From Effrenium voratum (lineage: Eukaryota; Sar; Dinophyceae; Suessiales; Symbiodiniaceae), in contig CAUJNA010002157.1 in the NCBI GenBank assembly GCA_963377175.1, positions 624,153 to 688,152 of the forward strand: a stretch of 64,000 bases of DNA, in the 5' to 3' direction. The notes beneath the pieces were generated by a model. The model ran no database searches, was not told the DNA's origin, and saw only the letters and a program-made list of their open reading frames with translations. A program made the position numbers and the translations under genes. This document shows positions 20,422 to 31,934 of this stretch, piece by piece. The number at the start of each line of letters is the position of its first letter. Positions within the stretch are counted from its first letter, which is position 1.

Positions 20422-20497
20422 CCAGGCACTGTAGCCGCTGGTCGCCACCGGTCCAGACCTTGGACAGGGCGTCGGCGAAGTGATTCGGGGGCAACTC
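20422..20497 (-). CDS. Putative internal exon (25 codons)
   Basis: Acceptor CTTGCGAG|G, donor GCCTGG|GCGGGC (GC type), 76 bp, 22 of 25 codons ending in G or C. It reads PNHFADALSKVWTGGDQRLQ and so on. The part GGDQRLQCL resembles AGDQRFHGL of the exon at 14713. No family recognised. Confidence 0.65.
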
Positions 20498-21312
20498 CTC
20501 GCAAGCCAATGACTTCAACCCAGGGATGGTCGATGCGTCAAAACGGGGGAAGAGTCAAGTTCTGAAATAGTTCCATGCTTGGTCATCCCCAATATAAGAT
20601 TGGACTCAAGTTCCGCACATTTATAAGGCGCGGTTCTGGGGTCCAATGCTGAACAGCTCAAATCAACTGCGACTTGAATGTCCATTGATACACCGCTCAA
20701 CTTATCCACAAGCAAAACCAGCTGTGTTGCAACTCAAGTGAATGATTCTCTGACCCGTATGCATCCAAATTGGGAAGCCGGACATCTCAATGTCTGTACC
20801 GATCCTGAATCCCGGGTAGCAAAGGCTAAGCCAAACAAGTGTGACAAAGCACACATCTAGGCGGCACTGGTTTTCAGAACAAGCACCATGTTGAGGGGGG
20901 GACGATCACGCAAACAGATCTATTCAATACCTGGTGATAGTGGAGCAAGTCCGCTGAATAACTTATCCCTATAGCTTCCCACGCTATTCTGTCACCAGCT
21001 TGCCAATTGTGACCTTCCGTTCTACCCTCAAGCTACAGGAAATGTCAAGGCCTGCTTCCCAGCAATCAGCACCTTCCAAGGTAATGTTACACCCGCTTTA
21101 ATGAAAGTCGCCGCTATTGTCAAAACATGCAATTCAGGATCCTGGGGCTGTTTAGGGGTCCACTATTGTTGCAAGTTTTATCCCCTCCCAAAAAAAATCC
21201 AAAAAACAGTGCAGGCTTGTTTGATTTCAACTCTCTGGTCTGGGCAGGCTCAGGTTGGGCTCAAGCTAGACTAAGCCTTAGCTCTGTTGAGCTGGAGGCT
21301 GGTTCTGAGCTA
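20498..21312. other. No gene seen
   Basis: Unique sequence of average composition, with no codon-biased island on either strand. Confidence 0.4.
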
Positions 21313-21468
21313 GCCTGAGGTCTAGGAAATCCATTTTGCAAGTTGTGCCCAAACCATCAAATTTACTCTTAAGGGTGGCTCATCCTAAGCTCTCCCCAGC
21401 CCAAAAGTAAAAGGCCTGCGGTCTAGGAAATCCATTTTGCAAGTTGTGCCCAAACCATCAAATTTATG
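21313..21468. repeat. 50-bp direct repeat pair
   Basis: GCCTGAGGTCTAGGAAATCC...CAAATTTA at 21313 recurs at 21414 with one difference (GCCTGCGG), separated by about 50 bp that are not repeated. The near-identity implies a recent event. Confidence 0.85.
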
Positions 21469-21551
21469 ATAACTTCTTTACTAAAAAGCAAGGTGAATCA
21501 ATCACACAAAGGGGGGCCCACAACCAACCCTGGTGTTCAACTGGTTTTGGG

Positions 21552-21885
21552 AGCAAATCTCAAAAGGAAGCTCTGCAATACTAAATCAATGTGAAACTCA
21601 GTTCCAAATCTCAAAAGGAAGCTCCAGCAATACTAAAGCAAATGGAGACTCAGTTCCAAAATCTCAAAAGGACGCTCCAGCAATACTAAATCAAATGGAA
21701 ACTCAATTCCAAAATCTCAAAAGGAAACTCCGGCAATACTAAATCAAATGAAAACTCAATTCCAGATCTCAAAAAGGAAGCTCCAAGCAATACTAAATCA
21801 AATGGAAACTCAGTTCCAGATCTCAAAAGGAAGCTCCAGCAATACTAAATCAAATGGAAACTCAAGTCTACCAATACTAAATCAA
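21552..21885. repeat. Tandem repeat, about 52-bp unit, six to seven copies
   Basis: The unit is roughly TCAAAAGGAAGCTCCAGCAA followed by TACTAAATCAAATGGAAACTCAGTTCCAAATC. Copies start near 21556, 21607, 21661, 21715, 21769 and 21820, with decay at the right end. Frames through it have no stop in places but shift between units, so I do not call a repeat protein. Confidence 0.9.
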
Positions 21886-22019
21886 TTTGAAAGTCCCACC
21901 CAGACCCCCAGGGTTTGCCTAAACAGAGTCCCGCTGACTGGTTTCATTGTTCAGGGGGGGGGATCACATTAAAGCAGGTCCAACATTACCACGTCTAGTA
22001 GGAGAACCCCAAACCACCC

Positions 22020-22431
22020 AAATCGATGCTCCCCCACCAAAAAAAAACACCAGCATAGTCCAGAGTGCCTTGTGCTTGCAGCGTTTTCCCCGTTTAAACA
22101 AAAACGAACGCATCGTTTGCAGTGAAAGCCCAATGAACGTGTGTCTCGGGGATTGCTTGTTGTGTTGGCTTGCTTTCTCTGGTTTGATTGCTTGCTGGTG
22201 TGCTCGTTTAAATTTTTGTTTACCAAATATCATGCGTTTGTGCGCTTCTTTGCTCGAGGAAAGCTCTCCGAGAAGAAGTGCTCCACCTGAACCGGCCTGA
22301 ATATTCATAAACCAGTCTGCCCCGGAAAAGGTCGACTTTTCGAGGGCAAGCATGGTCAGTTGACTGTTTCCGGAACCGGGGCGGGAGTGCTGCGTGTCTC
22401 GAGCCCCCACATGCCGTCTTTCCTGGTCCAT
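22020..22431 (-). CDS. Open frame, hypothetical (about 137 codons)
   Basis: A Lys/Ser/Gln-rich frame (for example TMLALEKSTFSGADWFMN, GKQKFKRAHQQAIKPEK) starting at an ATG at 22431. The first third has some G/C bias, the rest does not. The length is compatible with chance and no family is recognised. Confidence 0.25.
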
Positions 22432-22613
22432 TCTATTGGCATACTATACATTGTACTTGTATAACAATACAACAAGGAGCGCCAATATTTCAAAATCTTG
22501 CGGGTGCTCAGTAGGGAAGGACCCCTATAAACCATCCCCCATGGTTTCCTTTAAGGGAATCCCTTCAGATTCTTTCCCTCATTCCCTACTCACCAACAAG
22601 AAATGTATCCTGC

Positions 22614-22665
22614 CGGCAATAGCTCGACACATCCCGCCACCCGACCGAGCAGTGCGCCGCCCGTC
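22614..22665 (-). CDS. Putative internal exon (17 codons)
   Basis: Acceptor TTTCAAG|G, donor TTGCCG|GCAGGA (GC type), 52 bp, 12 of 17 codons ending in G or C. It reads TGGALLGRVAGCVELLP. A plus-strand frame here (GGMYARSNACIDGQ) is comparably good, so orientation is uncertain. Confidence 0.35.
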
Positions 22666-23217
22666 CTTGAAAGGCGGCATGTACGCTCGCAGCAACGCTT
22701 GCATTGATGGCCAATTCCTGACGCGGGGTTTAATTCCCGACGCCTTCGAACAACGTTTGTCCAGAGAGCAGGTGGCGTCACTTTGGCTTATGTAATGCCC
22801 CCCGACCAAAAAGTCTTGCCTCAAACAACAGATCGAAACACATCTATATCAACATCAGGGCCCATATCCCTTGGCCGTTGGCTTCTTGGTTCTCTTCAGA
22901 ATCGAGCAACAAGGGTCCCCAAGTTGTAGGCATTTGCCGTTTTGACCACTGTCTTTCGCCCCCCTCTAGGAGTCTGAAAGAACGGCTCTGGTTCAAATCA
23001 CAATTCTTTGAGCTTGAACAAGATCATCCGCTTGGAATCCGATATGGCATGGTTCTGCAACACCAACACTCCATTCTCCTGATATATCGACCTCTTTCCC
23101 ACACAGCAGTGCAGCAGCCGCATAGATCACTTGAGTCGGCCGTTACCAACGTCCGGCTTTCTGCTCTTCCCCATTTCTACCCGTCGTCACCCACATCTTG
23201 TGGGCCCCTCCGGCCGC

Positions 23218-23294
23218 CGGCCGCGACCGTGCCAAGCGTCTTCATGTCTCCCGCCACGTGCAAAACGGCGGCCTTCTCCCCACAGCGGCAGCAC
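23218..23294 (-). CDS. Putative internal exon (25 codons)
   Basis: Acceptor ACGGTCAG|G, possible donor GCCG|GCGGCC (GC type), 21 of 25 codons ending in G or C. It reads CCRCGEKAAVLHVAGDMKTL. CCRC could be part of a metal site, but that is a guess. The frame stays open about 13 more codons. No family recognised. Confidence 0.5.
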
Positions 23295-24004
23295 CTGACC
23301 GTCAACGAAACTAGGCAGGGAAGCAGTGAAACGGCCAACCGCAAGATCCAAAAGTGACTCTGTAAGGACAGACCTGAACAAACTGGATTTGTTTTGTCTT
23401 TTTGTGCTATTGGCAAGCAACTATTTTGGGGGGACGGGGTTGCCCGGAGACATACTGGATCTGTCAACACGCGAGCCCTCGGGAGAACGGCAATCCAATG
23501 TAAAACCTATCGTTTGGAACGGTGGGAATGTGTCACCGAGGAACCTCTTGGTTGCTTGAAGGAAACCAACACAAACAACCAGGATACACTGCCAAGCACC
23601 AACAACTTCACATTCATGTAAGTTCAACGACAGGCGTAGTCATTTAGTGGCCTCATTTCGGTCTCTTGCTAGCTTTTTGACGGGCCACTGCAAATTGGCT
23701 GACGTGCAATGGTTAGAGTTTCCTTTTGGCATAGTGCTCACAGAGGCCCTCTTATGTTGACATGCGCAAACATTCCCTGGTCGCTGGCTCAACTATGGCT
23801 CACCGGTGGCAGCACCAGGATACTTGCCTGAAAACAAATGCCGCGCATGATACCCCCCGCCCGCCAACACCCCCTGCCGCAGTTTCCCCCAAATAAGGCC
23901 GCAAGTTTGGTTCTCGTTCTGAATTGGGTGAACTTGAAACAAACAACATTTGTCCTGGCAGTCTTCGCAGGCCGAAATGGGCACCCCAAAACCCGGCCTC
24001 TCAC

Positions 24005-24047
24005 CAGCGCGGCGCTCCGGGGAGCAGTAGCGCTCCGTCTTGTGGCC
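24005..24047 (-). CDS. Putative internal exon (14 codons)
   Basis: Acceptor GCCTGCAG|G, donor GCTG|GTGAGAGG, which is close to a standard GTGAG donor. 43 bp, 13 of 14 codons ending in G or C. It reads [14 protein letters not shown]. It directly precedes, in plus coordinates, a kilobase of microsatellite, so the upstream minus-strand intron contains that block. Confidence 0.6.
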
Positions 24048-24069
24048 CTGCAGGCGGGAATGTGGTGTG

Positions 24070-24966
<897 letters not shown>

Positions 24967-25301
24967 TGTATAAGCATGCATGCATATTTGTGCGTACGCA
25001 AGTACATAGGTACATAGGTGGAAACAGAGAGGTATGCATGCATGTGGGTATGTGTATGTGGAGTCGTGCACACCAATACTAAACCTTAACATGTGCAACA
25101 ACTCAAGATCAAACATGCCCATGGTTAGTTGTTGTAGACCTAGGCTACTACCCACTTCTAGGCCTCCCTAAGTGGGGTTAATCCTGCTAGGGGATCAAAA
25201 TGCAAGTGGCTAACCACTTTGGAACTTGGCCGAACACTCAAACAGGCTGTCAAAAGCAGGAATACATGTCCACCACTCCTCTGTGCATTACATTGCTTTG
25301 C

Positions 25302-25392
25302 CTCATACAGCGCGTAGACGCGAAGTCGTGCTTGCTTCGTCTCTTCAACGGCGCTCAGGGGCAGAAATGCCCAGGAAGAGAGCAGATCCATC
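25302..25392 (-). CDS. Putative internal exon (30 codons)
   Basis: Acceptor TTGCCCAG|G, donor TATGAG|GCAAAG (GC type), 91 bp, 19 of 30 codons ending in G or C. It reads MDLLSSWAFLPLSAVEETKQ and so on, possibly amphipathic. The Met could also be a start codon. No family recognised. Confidence 0.5.
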
Positions 25393-25749
25393 CTGGGCAA
25401 GTCTGCATTTTTCTGACTGGCGCTGAACAGGAGCCCCGGTCAAGCAAACCTATTCTGTCCAAAACTCACCATGCATTCCAAAACCTTAAAGACCAAACTT
25501 TATCACTCTTCTCGCATGGGGTTTGAAGTTACGTGCGCCACCATGAGCAAGTGTGAGACAAAATTCAGACAGCTAAGAGTAGCGCTGGTCCTGCTGCATT
25601 CAACGGGGACTCTTATACATGATTTAAACTGTCATGTCCTATCTCAGCGGATGCTCTCCGATCTGCCCCTTCACGATGTAAACCAGCAACAAAGCACTGG
25701 CGACTCGGTGCAAAGATCTCAGGGAGGTTAGCGAGGACGCCTTTTGAAC

Positions 25750-25795
25750 CGGGCAGCTCGTCGGGGCAAAAGACCTCGACCCGGTTCACGGACAC
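25750..25795 (-). CDS. Putative internal exon (15 codons)
   Basis: Acceptor CCCCTCAG|G, donor CCCG|GTTCAA, 46 bp, 14 of 15 codons ending in G or C. It reads VSVNRVEVFCPDELP. A perfect 22-bp palindrome sits 6 bp upstream of the acceptor on the minus strand. No family recognised. Confidence 0.6.
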
Positions 25796-25801
25796 CTGAG
25801 G

Positions 25802-25823
25802 GGCGCGAAGAATTCTTCGCGCC
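25802..25823. repeat. Perfect 22-bp palindrome
   Basis: GGCGCGAAGAATTCTTCGCGCC equals its own reverse complement and has no spacer. It lies at the 3' end of the presumed intron upstream of the exon 25750-25795 (minus strand). Confidence 0.95.
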
Positions 25824-26173
25824 GCGCGGAGGAGCCGTCGTGGTTCGCGCGGCATAAGCCATGGCAAATCAAATCAATTGATCAGAATTCATCTCATCCC
25901 ACCCACAATGACATAAAACCAAATGACGCTTGTTTGCGGATACGCCTTTTGCTTGATGCGTTCTTGACCAATCATCGCGGAAATACATCAGAACGGCTTC
26001 GGCACCTTTAGTTGCCCGGTTCCATATGGTAACCTAGAGGGACCCCTTTAAAAACATGGGCTTCCCTACTGGGCCCTTAATCTCACACTCTCAGACCCTT
26101 GAACCATGCGAAACTGCACCTCAAAGCTGATTTTGAGAACCCCACAAGCAAAAGCCGCACCTCTGAAAGGTTG

Positions 26174-26225
26174 TTACAAGGGGGTTGATCAAAAGGTCTG
26201 TGTACATGGGATGACCATTGGTTGG
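26174..26225. mobile_element. Family-3 element, single-end fragment
   Basis: GGGGGTTGATCAAAAGGTCTGTG followed by ACATGGGATGACCATTGGTTGGA matches, apart from small indels, the reverse complement of the right end of the element at 26737-26887. Only one end is present. Confidence 0.7.
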
Positions 26226-26547
26226 AAAACCACTAAGATCTAAAACATTGCCACATGGGAAAAGTAACCCACGGTTAAACCTGGGGGCCTCCTTTTAGGG
26301 AATCTCTCTGAAGCCCCGATCAGTTTGACACGCCGATTCACTGACAACCCCCACAAAGTGACACCAACCCCCACATACTGTGGATGGACAGAATCCTGCA
26401 CCACTTGGCATCCACGGGAAACCATTGTTTGTTGGAATTTACAGGGGAGTCGAATCCGAAACCAGGGTTTGTTAGGTGGTGCAAATCGGACTTCGTCCAT
26501 CCGCAGTATCAACCCCATATCGATCATTTTTCGCCCCAAACGAGAGC

Positions 26548-26605
26548 CCAAGGCCCGGGCGATGCCCGGGTACCGCCGCTTCTCACGCAGCTGGGGCAGC
26601 CACAT
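26548..26605 (-). CDS. Putative internal exon (19 codons)
   Basis: Acceptor GCCCTGAG|A, donor GCCTTGG|GCTCTC (GC type), 58 bp, 18 of 19 codons ending in G or C. It reads MWLPQLREKRRYPGIARAL; the Met could be a start. No family recognised. Confidence 0.55.
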
Positions 26606-26736
26606 CTCAGGGCCTCGGGCGTGTCAAACTGATGGGCCCACGTGTCCATCCACATGGTTTTTTTCTCCAAGGAGTCGGACGGGTTTTGAAGGGAAGAGGA
26701 AACCTCCTACCTGGTAGCCCCAACCTTCAGAAACAC

Positions 26737-26887
26737 CCAAATATGGGGGGTTGATAAATAGACCGTGAAAGGCCCCCAGCTGTGATCATGGGCAACTTTG
26801 CCCATGTGAGAAATATCAAACCGGCTCAGCGGGTGTCCAACCATTGGCCCATGTATCACGGACCTTTTGATCAACCCCCATATTTGG
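26737..26887. mobile_element. Family-3 small element with 30-bp inverted ends
   Basis: The left end CCAAATATGGGGGGTTGAT..AATAGACCGTGA and the right end TCACGGACC..TTGATCAACCCCCATATTTGG pair with few mismatches over about 30 bp. 151 bp, no coding capacity, MITE-like. A second end copy lies 550 bp to the left, at 26174. Confidence 0.8.
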
Positions 26888-28816
26888 CCCCTTGTCCAAC
26901 CCCGCGGGATGCTGGAAAGGGGCCCTAATTGTGACCCTGAGTCTTCCTCTTCAATGGAAGCCGAGTACGGGGGCCAAACCTCAAAAGGGAGTCTGCAAAA
27001 CCCGATCGTCATCTTCCATGCTTGAAGTGAAGGAGTATGTTGCAACCGTAGAGAACAATGGATAGGACCTCCAGTGAAAACATGTTAGGGTCTCTACGTT
27101 TCCACACAGCAATCAAGTCAAATCAGGAAACCATTGCAACAGCAGCACAAAGGAGTTTCTGCAGCGGCAATGACAAACCAAGCAAAACCAACATGCCGGC
27201 ACCAGCTGCCCTACTTACAAACAACCTTATAGAGGGGCTAACTGTGGTTAAGCAAAGCCCCCTCCCAATTGTCAGGGCGACCTTGAGCCCAATGACTGCA
27301 GGTTTCTAAGGCTGCAGGTAGCGCACTGGGGCCTGGACTGTTCCAGTACGAAAGCCACTCAGTGGTTGGAAACCTGAGCAATGAATGCAAGAAGATCGGA
27401 GGCTGTGACAACAGCAGATTCATAAGGTCGCTGATTGTGCTGCGAATCGCAGTGATGTGTCTTTGGCCCGCCTATTTCCACGCGAGGCTTCTCAACTGAA
27501 CTGAACCATTGCACAGTAATGGCCCTCCCTACAGTCTGCCGAGCGGAGCACGATCGTCTCATGCAAGGACCGTGGCTAAATACTACTTCACACAGATTTA
27601 GAGACCTAGAAGGGAACCCTCATGGACGCACTAGTTCTCCAACCTGAAACAAGAAATGAACTCCTACAGAAAAACTTTCTCGTGGGGTCTTTGATCGCAA
27701 ACCAAATTTGTTTGCGAGGACGGCGAATTAATTCGACCATCAGAGCTCCTCAAGGTGACCTAGGCGAAGATTCCCTTTACACAATGAGGTCTGCAATGGA
27801 AAATCAAGTCGAACCTTGATCATGCTTAAAGGCCCGGTCTATGGACTAACTGCGGCTTCTGTTGTGAACATGACCGAAAGACAGGATAGCCTTGAAATGC
27901 CTTTTCGAATCAGACAGTCCGATTTGGATAAATACGTGTAGGACACCAAAGGACGGAAGGATTAGTTACCAAAGGGACTGGCGAAAAAAACAAAATATTG
28001 GCGCCTAAGATGCCTCAAACGGGAGTCCCTATATTTCCCCTCAACACATCACAAAGGAACCTCGCTTTAAATGGCCCCCAAAAAAGAAGATTAGGTTCAA
28101 AATCCACCAGATAACAAACAATATCCCCGGTGGAACTGAGCCGTCAATGTCAACTGAGCGCCAGGCACTGACCATCTGCAGGGGAGAATCATCACAGGGC
28201 TCGGCTCTGGATATCCAAACTCCTCCCTGGGCAGCGCTTGCCAAGTCGGAGAAGGCGGAGTGAGGTGTAAGGCGATGTCGAAACTTCTTTGATCTGAGTC
28301 AAGGTTGCTGGTCAATTTGAGTCATTGCATTCTGACTGGGACCTCGTTGGGAAGCACCATGCTCTCATAGTAGCATGCCGCAGCCCCATGTCATCCCCAG
28401 CGCATGAGTGACTACTGTTTGTTGCTCTTTACCCAAATAAAGGATGCAAATGCGCATCATCGAGCAAAACTCTACCCTTTTGCTCGGACCAATGATTCCA
28501 GCTGTGCATTCGCCCGTGCAATCCGACCAGGCCTGAAGGAGTGAAGAATATTGATGATCGACTGGTCCTGCAAATGAAACTGGCCCCGCACCTGTGGCTG
28601 CTCTTTGAACCCCTCTATTGTTCAGATTCTGTGGACCTCTTCACGCACATTCTAATGATGATCACTGTCACTACTCATTAGGTCCCCCTCTGACATACTT
28701 GGCGTGCAACCCATTTCCTCTTTTCAATGTAGTGAGTGTACCAAGTGTCATCGGCAGAAACTGGGGACCGTTGCTGCTGCTGGTCTGCATTGCCCCCTTT
28801 GGGCTGAGCCCCAGTC
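26888..28816. other. No firm exon; weak candidates only
   Basis: Minus frames at 27359-27562 (ending near CATTGCTCAG|GTTTCC) and 28130-28235 (reading ASAAQGGVWISRAEP) are plausible but show little codon bias. A plus frame at 27058-27309 is of chance length. I make no call. Confidence 0.35.
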
Positions 28817-28919
28817 CCGCAGGCAGCTGGCGTCGTGGTTCTTGCGCTGCATGTCCGCCACGGCGCGCAAGGTCTCTTGGGCGAAGCCGTGGCGGCGCAT
28901 GCGCGCCACGTGGTACAGC
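28817..28919 (-). CDS. Putative internal exon (34 codons)
   Basis: Acceptor TCGCTGAG|G, donor CTGCGG|GACTGG (GA type), 103 bp, 33 of 34 codons ending in G or C, the strongest codon bias in the window. The peptide is basic and helix-prone (LYHVARMRRHGFAQETLRAV, ADMQRKNHD). No family recognised. Confidence 0.7.
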
Positions 28920-29330
28920 CTCAGCGAAACTAACCCCAACGCCGTCTGGGTGCTTGAGGGTTAATGAGGGCTTGACTTGTTTCCTTGTGGTCTTGGCTGA
29001 TTGGTTTCCTATGGTTTCCTTTCGGGTTGGTCTTCGTTTGGCTTACTTCCTGCCATCATCCAAGACCAAATTCCTTACCAGAGTCAGGCTTTGAGCCTCG
29101 TATCATCTGTGACAAGTACCATATGGCCCCATCTATGCACCCCACCCTTTTCTTTCCACTAAGTATTCGGCAAACTTCACACGAATTTCCTTGATTCCCA
29201 CCAAACTCACGCGACTGTAAATCGAGATCTACATCAATCTCAATCCATCTCTGCGTAACCAGGGATTCCTCCAAACCACTTACATGTTGGTTGCCGGGCT
29301 CCTCGTTCCGGCAACGAAAGGAAACGTCAC

Positions 29331-29414
29331 TGGGTGTGGGTCAAAACCAGGGTAACCCCCAAAATGGGTTGCCCTGGTAAATGGAAGCAAAAACTAAAAC
29401 CTGCTGTCGATATC
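29331..29414. mobile_element. Family-2 small element (copy 1)
   Basis: Begins TGGGTGTGGGTCAAAACC and contains the family core AAATGG.AGCAAAAACTAAAACCTG. It directly abuts the putative exon 29415-29495. On the minus strand the presumed intron would start with GATATCGACAGCAGG and continue into the element. Copies at 48738, 58121 and 62103. Confidence 0.65.
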
Positions 29415-29495
29415 CTGGACCCATGCCCGACTGGGCCAAGAAGCACCACCCCGGCGTTGACGTGGCTCAACGCCACCGCATGGGGCGCTGCCAAC
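29415..29495 (-). CDS. Putative internal exon (26 codons)
   Basis: Acceptor GTCCAAG|G, donor TCCAG|GATATC (GA type), 81 bp, 20 of 26 codons ending in G or C. It reads AVALSHVNAGVVLLGPVGHG, hydrophobic with glycines. Its 3' boundary coincides with the edge of a family-2 element. No family recognised. Confidence 0.6.
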
Positions 29496-29892
29496 CTTGG
29501 ACGTCAAGGCCGGGCAAAGACCTGGAGTTCTAAGGTCTTATCGGGGAGAAGATGCTGTTGGTTTTTTTTCCTGTGCCTTGGAACCATTTGTTTTGTGATT
29601 TTAAAAGGGACACCCAAAACAAAATTCACCACCTTAGTGGGCCCCCAAAAAAAGAACCGTCATTTTCCTGTTGGCGGATCTCTAAGTGGCAACACCAGGC
29701 TGCTTTTGTTCAAGTGACAAGGGCCATGTGCTTCTATCTGATCGCAGAACGGGCACGACGGCACGACACTCTGCAAACTTGCTCAAAAGCACACAGGAGC
29801 CAAACAAGAAAAACTGGAGCCAAAAAGGATCACATGGTCGAAATGTCTAAACATCACCAAGGTGCGAATACATGCCTTGTACAAGGAATACC

Positions 29893-29970
29893 ATGGCTTA
29901 ACCCTGGCTTAACCTTGCTGCATACCATGGCTTAATCATACATTTAAGGCATACCATGGCTAGACCGTGC
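29893..29970. repeat. Short triplicated motif ATACCATGGCTTA
   Basis: GAATACCATGGCTTAACC, GCATACCATGGCTTAATC and GCATACCATGGCTAGACC occur at spacings of about 30-35 bp. Small local duplications with no evident function. Confidence 0.7.
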
Positions 29971-30412
29971 TGCTGCGATAGGCACTAAATAAGAAATGGA
30001 ATGACCCGGAGGACAACCATCCCACGGGTTCATTCCCACCTTCCCTACTGAGCACCAGCAAGTAAGTGCTTACACTCCCAATACATGATAAAACACATGC
30101 TCAATTTGCGTTAGGACGAGCGCGAAAGCAACAAGAGAGCATCTGGAAGGCTACGCTTGACATGTGGGTGGTTTCCAGTCCACTGAAGATCTTGGCACTC
30201 GAAAAGCATTTCCTCTCGCACTGCGCTATCCGTACGGCAACGCATGGCGTCTCATTTTGAAGGGCCCGATGCAGTCAGGTTTTTTGAGGAGCCTTCAATC
30301 TCCGAAATCCCTTTGAACACAGGATGTGGTAAACAAAAGGATCAACACAGCTGAAAAGCAATGCTTGGACCTCAGTTTTCACCAAGGTCCATGGTGCCAT
30401 ATTCTGCCCAGC

Positions 30413-30472
30413 CCGGCATGGCTCGCGCACCGCGGCGGCCCCATCGGTGTAAGGTTCTGACAGGTGGTGCTC
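30413..30472 (-). CDS. Putative internal exon (20 codons)
   Basis: Acceptor ACGCCAG|G, donor TGCCGG|GCTGGG (GC type), 60 bp, 15 of 20 codons ending in G or C, phase 0 at both ends. It reads EHHLSEPYTDGAAAVREPCR. No family recognised. Confidence 0.45.
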
Positions 30473-31199
30473 CTGGCGTCCGGCCAATCCGGATAGTGTG
30501 AGCCCATGTGTCACGTATGCGAGGTGGCTCTGGGAATCCTAAATGGGGGTTTGCCACAATTTGGGGACTCCCTTTTTGGTGTGTGCCGGGAAACAGGGAA
30601 CCAGCCATGTTCTAGAATGCTAATGTTGCCTCCTCCTGATCAAAATTCACAGCATTCGGCCTTTTGCCCAAACTGGGAGGTCACGCACAATCCTGGATGC
30701 TGACGAGCAGCCCGGACATTGGAAACAAATGACTTGGCATGCTCCGGGCATCCCCACCGGGACTTGGTAAAAGCGGCCCCAAAGATGATGCTTAAGCCAT
30801 CTCAAATCGGAACACTTTGACCAGCAAAGCTGACATGACAGCCACCGCGTCAAAGGATCTTAAGCTCGCGCCAAGGATCAAACAAATATCCGAAAAGTGT
30901 GTGACTGAAGCAGCAATGGCACACCTAAAGGTCAGAAAGTCGGCTTTTTGGACCACTGAGTATATGGGTCCGTGCGGTTTCGAGGGAACCCTGGTACCCT
31001 CGTCGAGAAAACACAAAAAACAGCCACGATTTTGGGGATCCCTATGTCGACACGTATCCACAAACACGAGCAATTTCAAACATAAAGCTCGGACAAATTA
31101 CACATGTTGCCAAAACAATGGAAAATTGGCTGGTGCCTCTGCTTGTCCAGATAGCTGAAAGCTAGAGGGGTTCTAACTTCTAATGAAGAAGGGAAAGTG

Positions 31200-31760
31200 A
31201 TTTGCGAGATTGAGGGCCGGGTGCTGGGGGGCATGCAGTTTGGGGTGCTGGTGAAGGTGCTGTTTTGCGAGCTTGACGGCCGGGTGCTAGGTGGCATGCA
31301 TTTTGCCAGTGCTGGTGGAGGTGCCGCTTTGCGAGATTGACGGCCGGGAGGGTGTAGGCAGTTTGGGGTGTTGGTGAAGGTGCTGTTTTGCGAGATTGAC
31401 GGCCAAGTGCTAGGGGTCATGTAGTTTGGGGTGCTTGTGGAGGTGCTGTTTTGCGAGATTGATGGCCGGGTGCTAGAGGGCATGCAGTTTCGGGTGCTGG
31501 TCTAGGTGCCGCTTTTGCGAGGCGGGTTGCTAGGGGGCATGCAGCTTCGGGCGCTGGTGGAGGTGCCGCTTTGCGAGATAGGGAGCATGTGGTTTGGAGT
31601 GTTGGTGGAGGTGCTGTTTTGCGAGATTGACGGCCGGGTGCTGGGGGACATGCAGTTTCGGGTGCTGGTGGAGGTGCCGCTTTGCGAAACTGACGGCCGG
31701 GTGCTAGGGGGCATGCAGTTTGGGGTGGTGGTGCAGGTGCTGTATTGTGTTGCTGTTGGA
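31200..31760. repeat. Minisatellite, unit about 62-63 bp, nine copies
   Basis: Units begin GCGAGATTGACGGCCGGGTG and occur at about 31204, 31267, 31331, 31390, 31453, 31517, 31573, 31621 and 31684. On the minus strand most units keep a 21-residue reading frame (PPSTRPSISQNST and so on). The frame runs from 31807 to about 31130 with one in-frame stop near 31505. Probably a repeat without coding role, but see findings. Confidence 0.9.
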
Positions 31761-31934
31761 GGTGCTGCTGACCACGTGGGCGTATTTCCCGGATAACTGG
31801 AAACCATAGACTTCTAATGAGTGCTGTTCGGTTCAGGTGCTGGTGACAGTACGTGACGGCAGGGTGCTCGGGGACGTGTCCGGTGCGGGTGCTGCGCAGG
31901 GTGCTAGGGCGGGTGCTGTTTGGGGTATCGTGGT

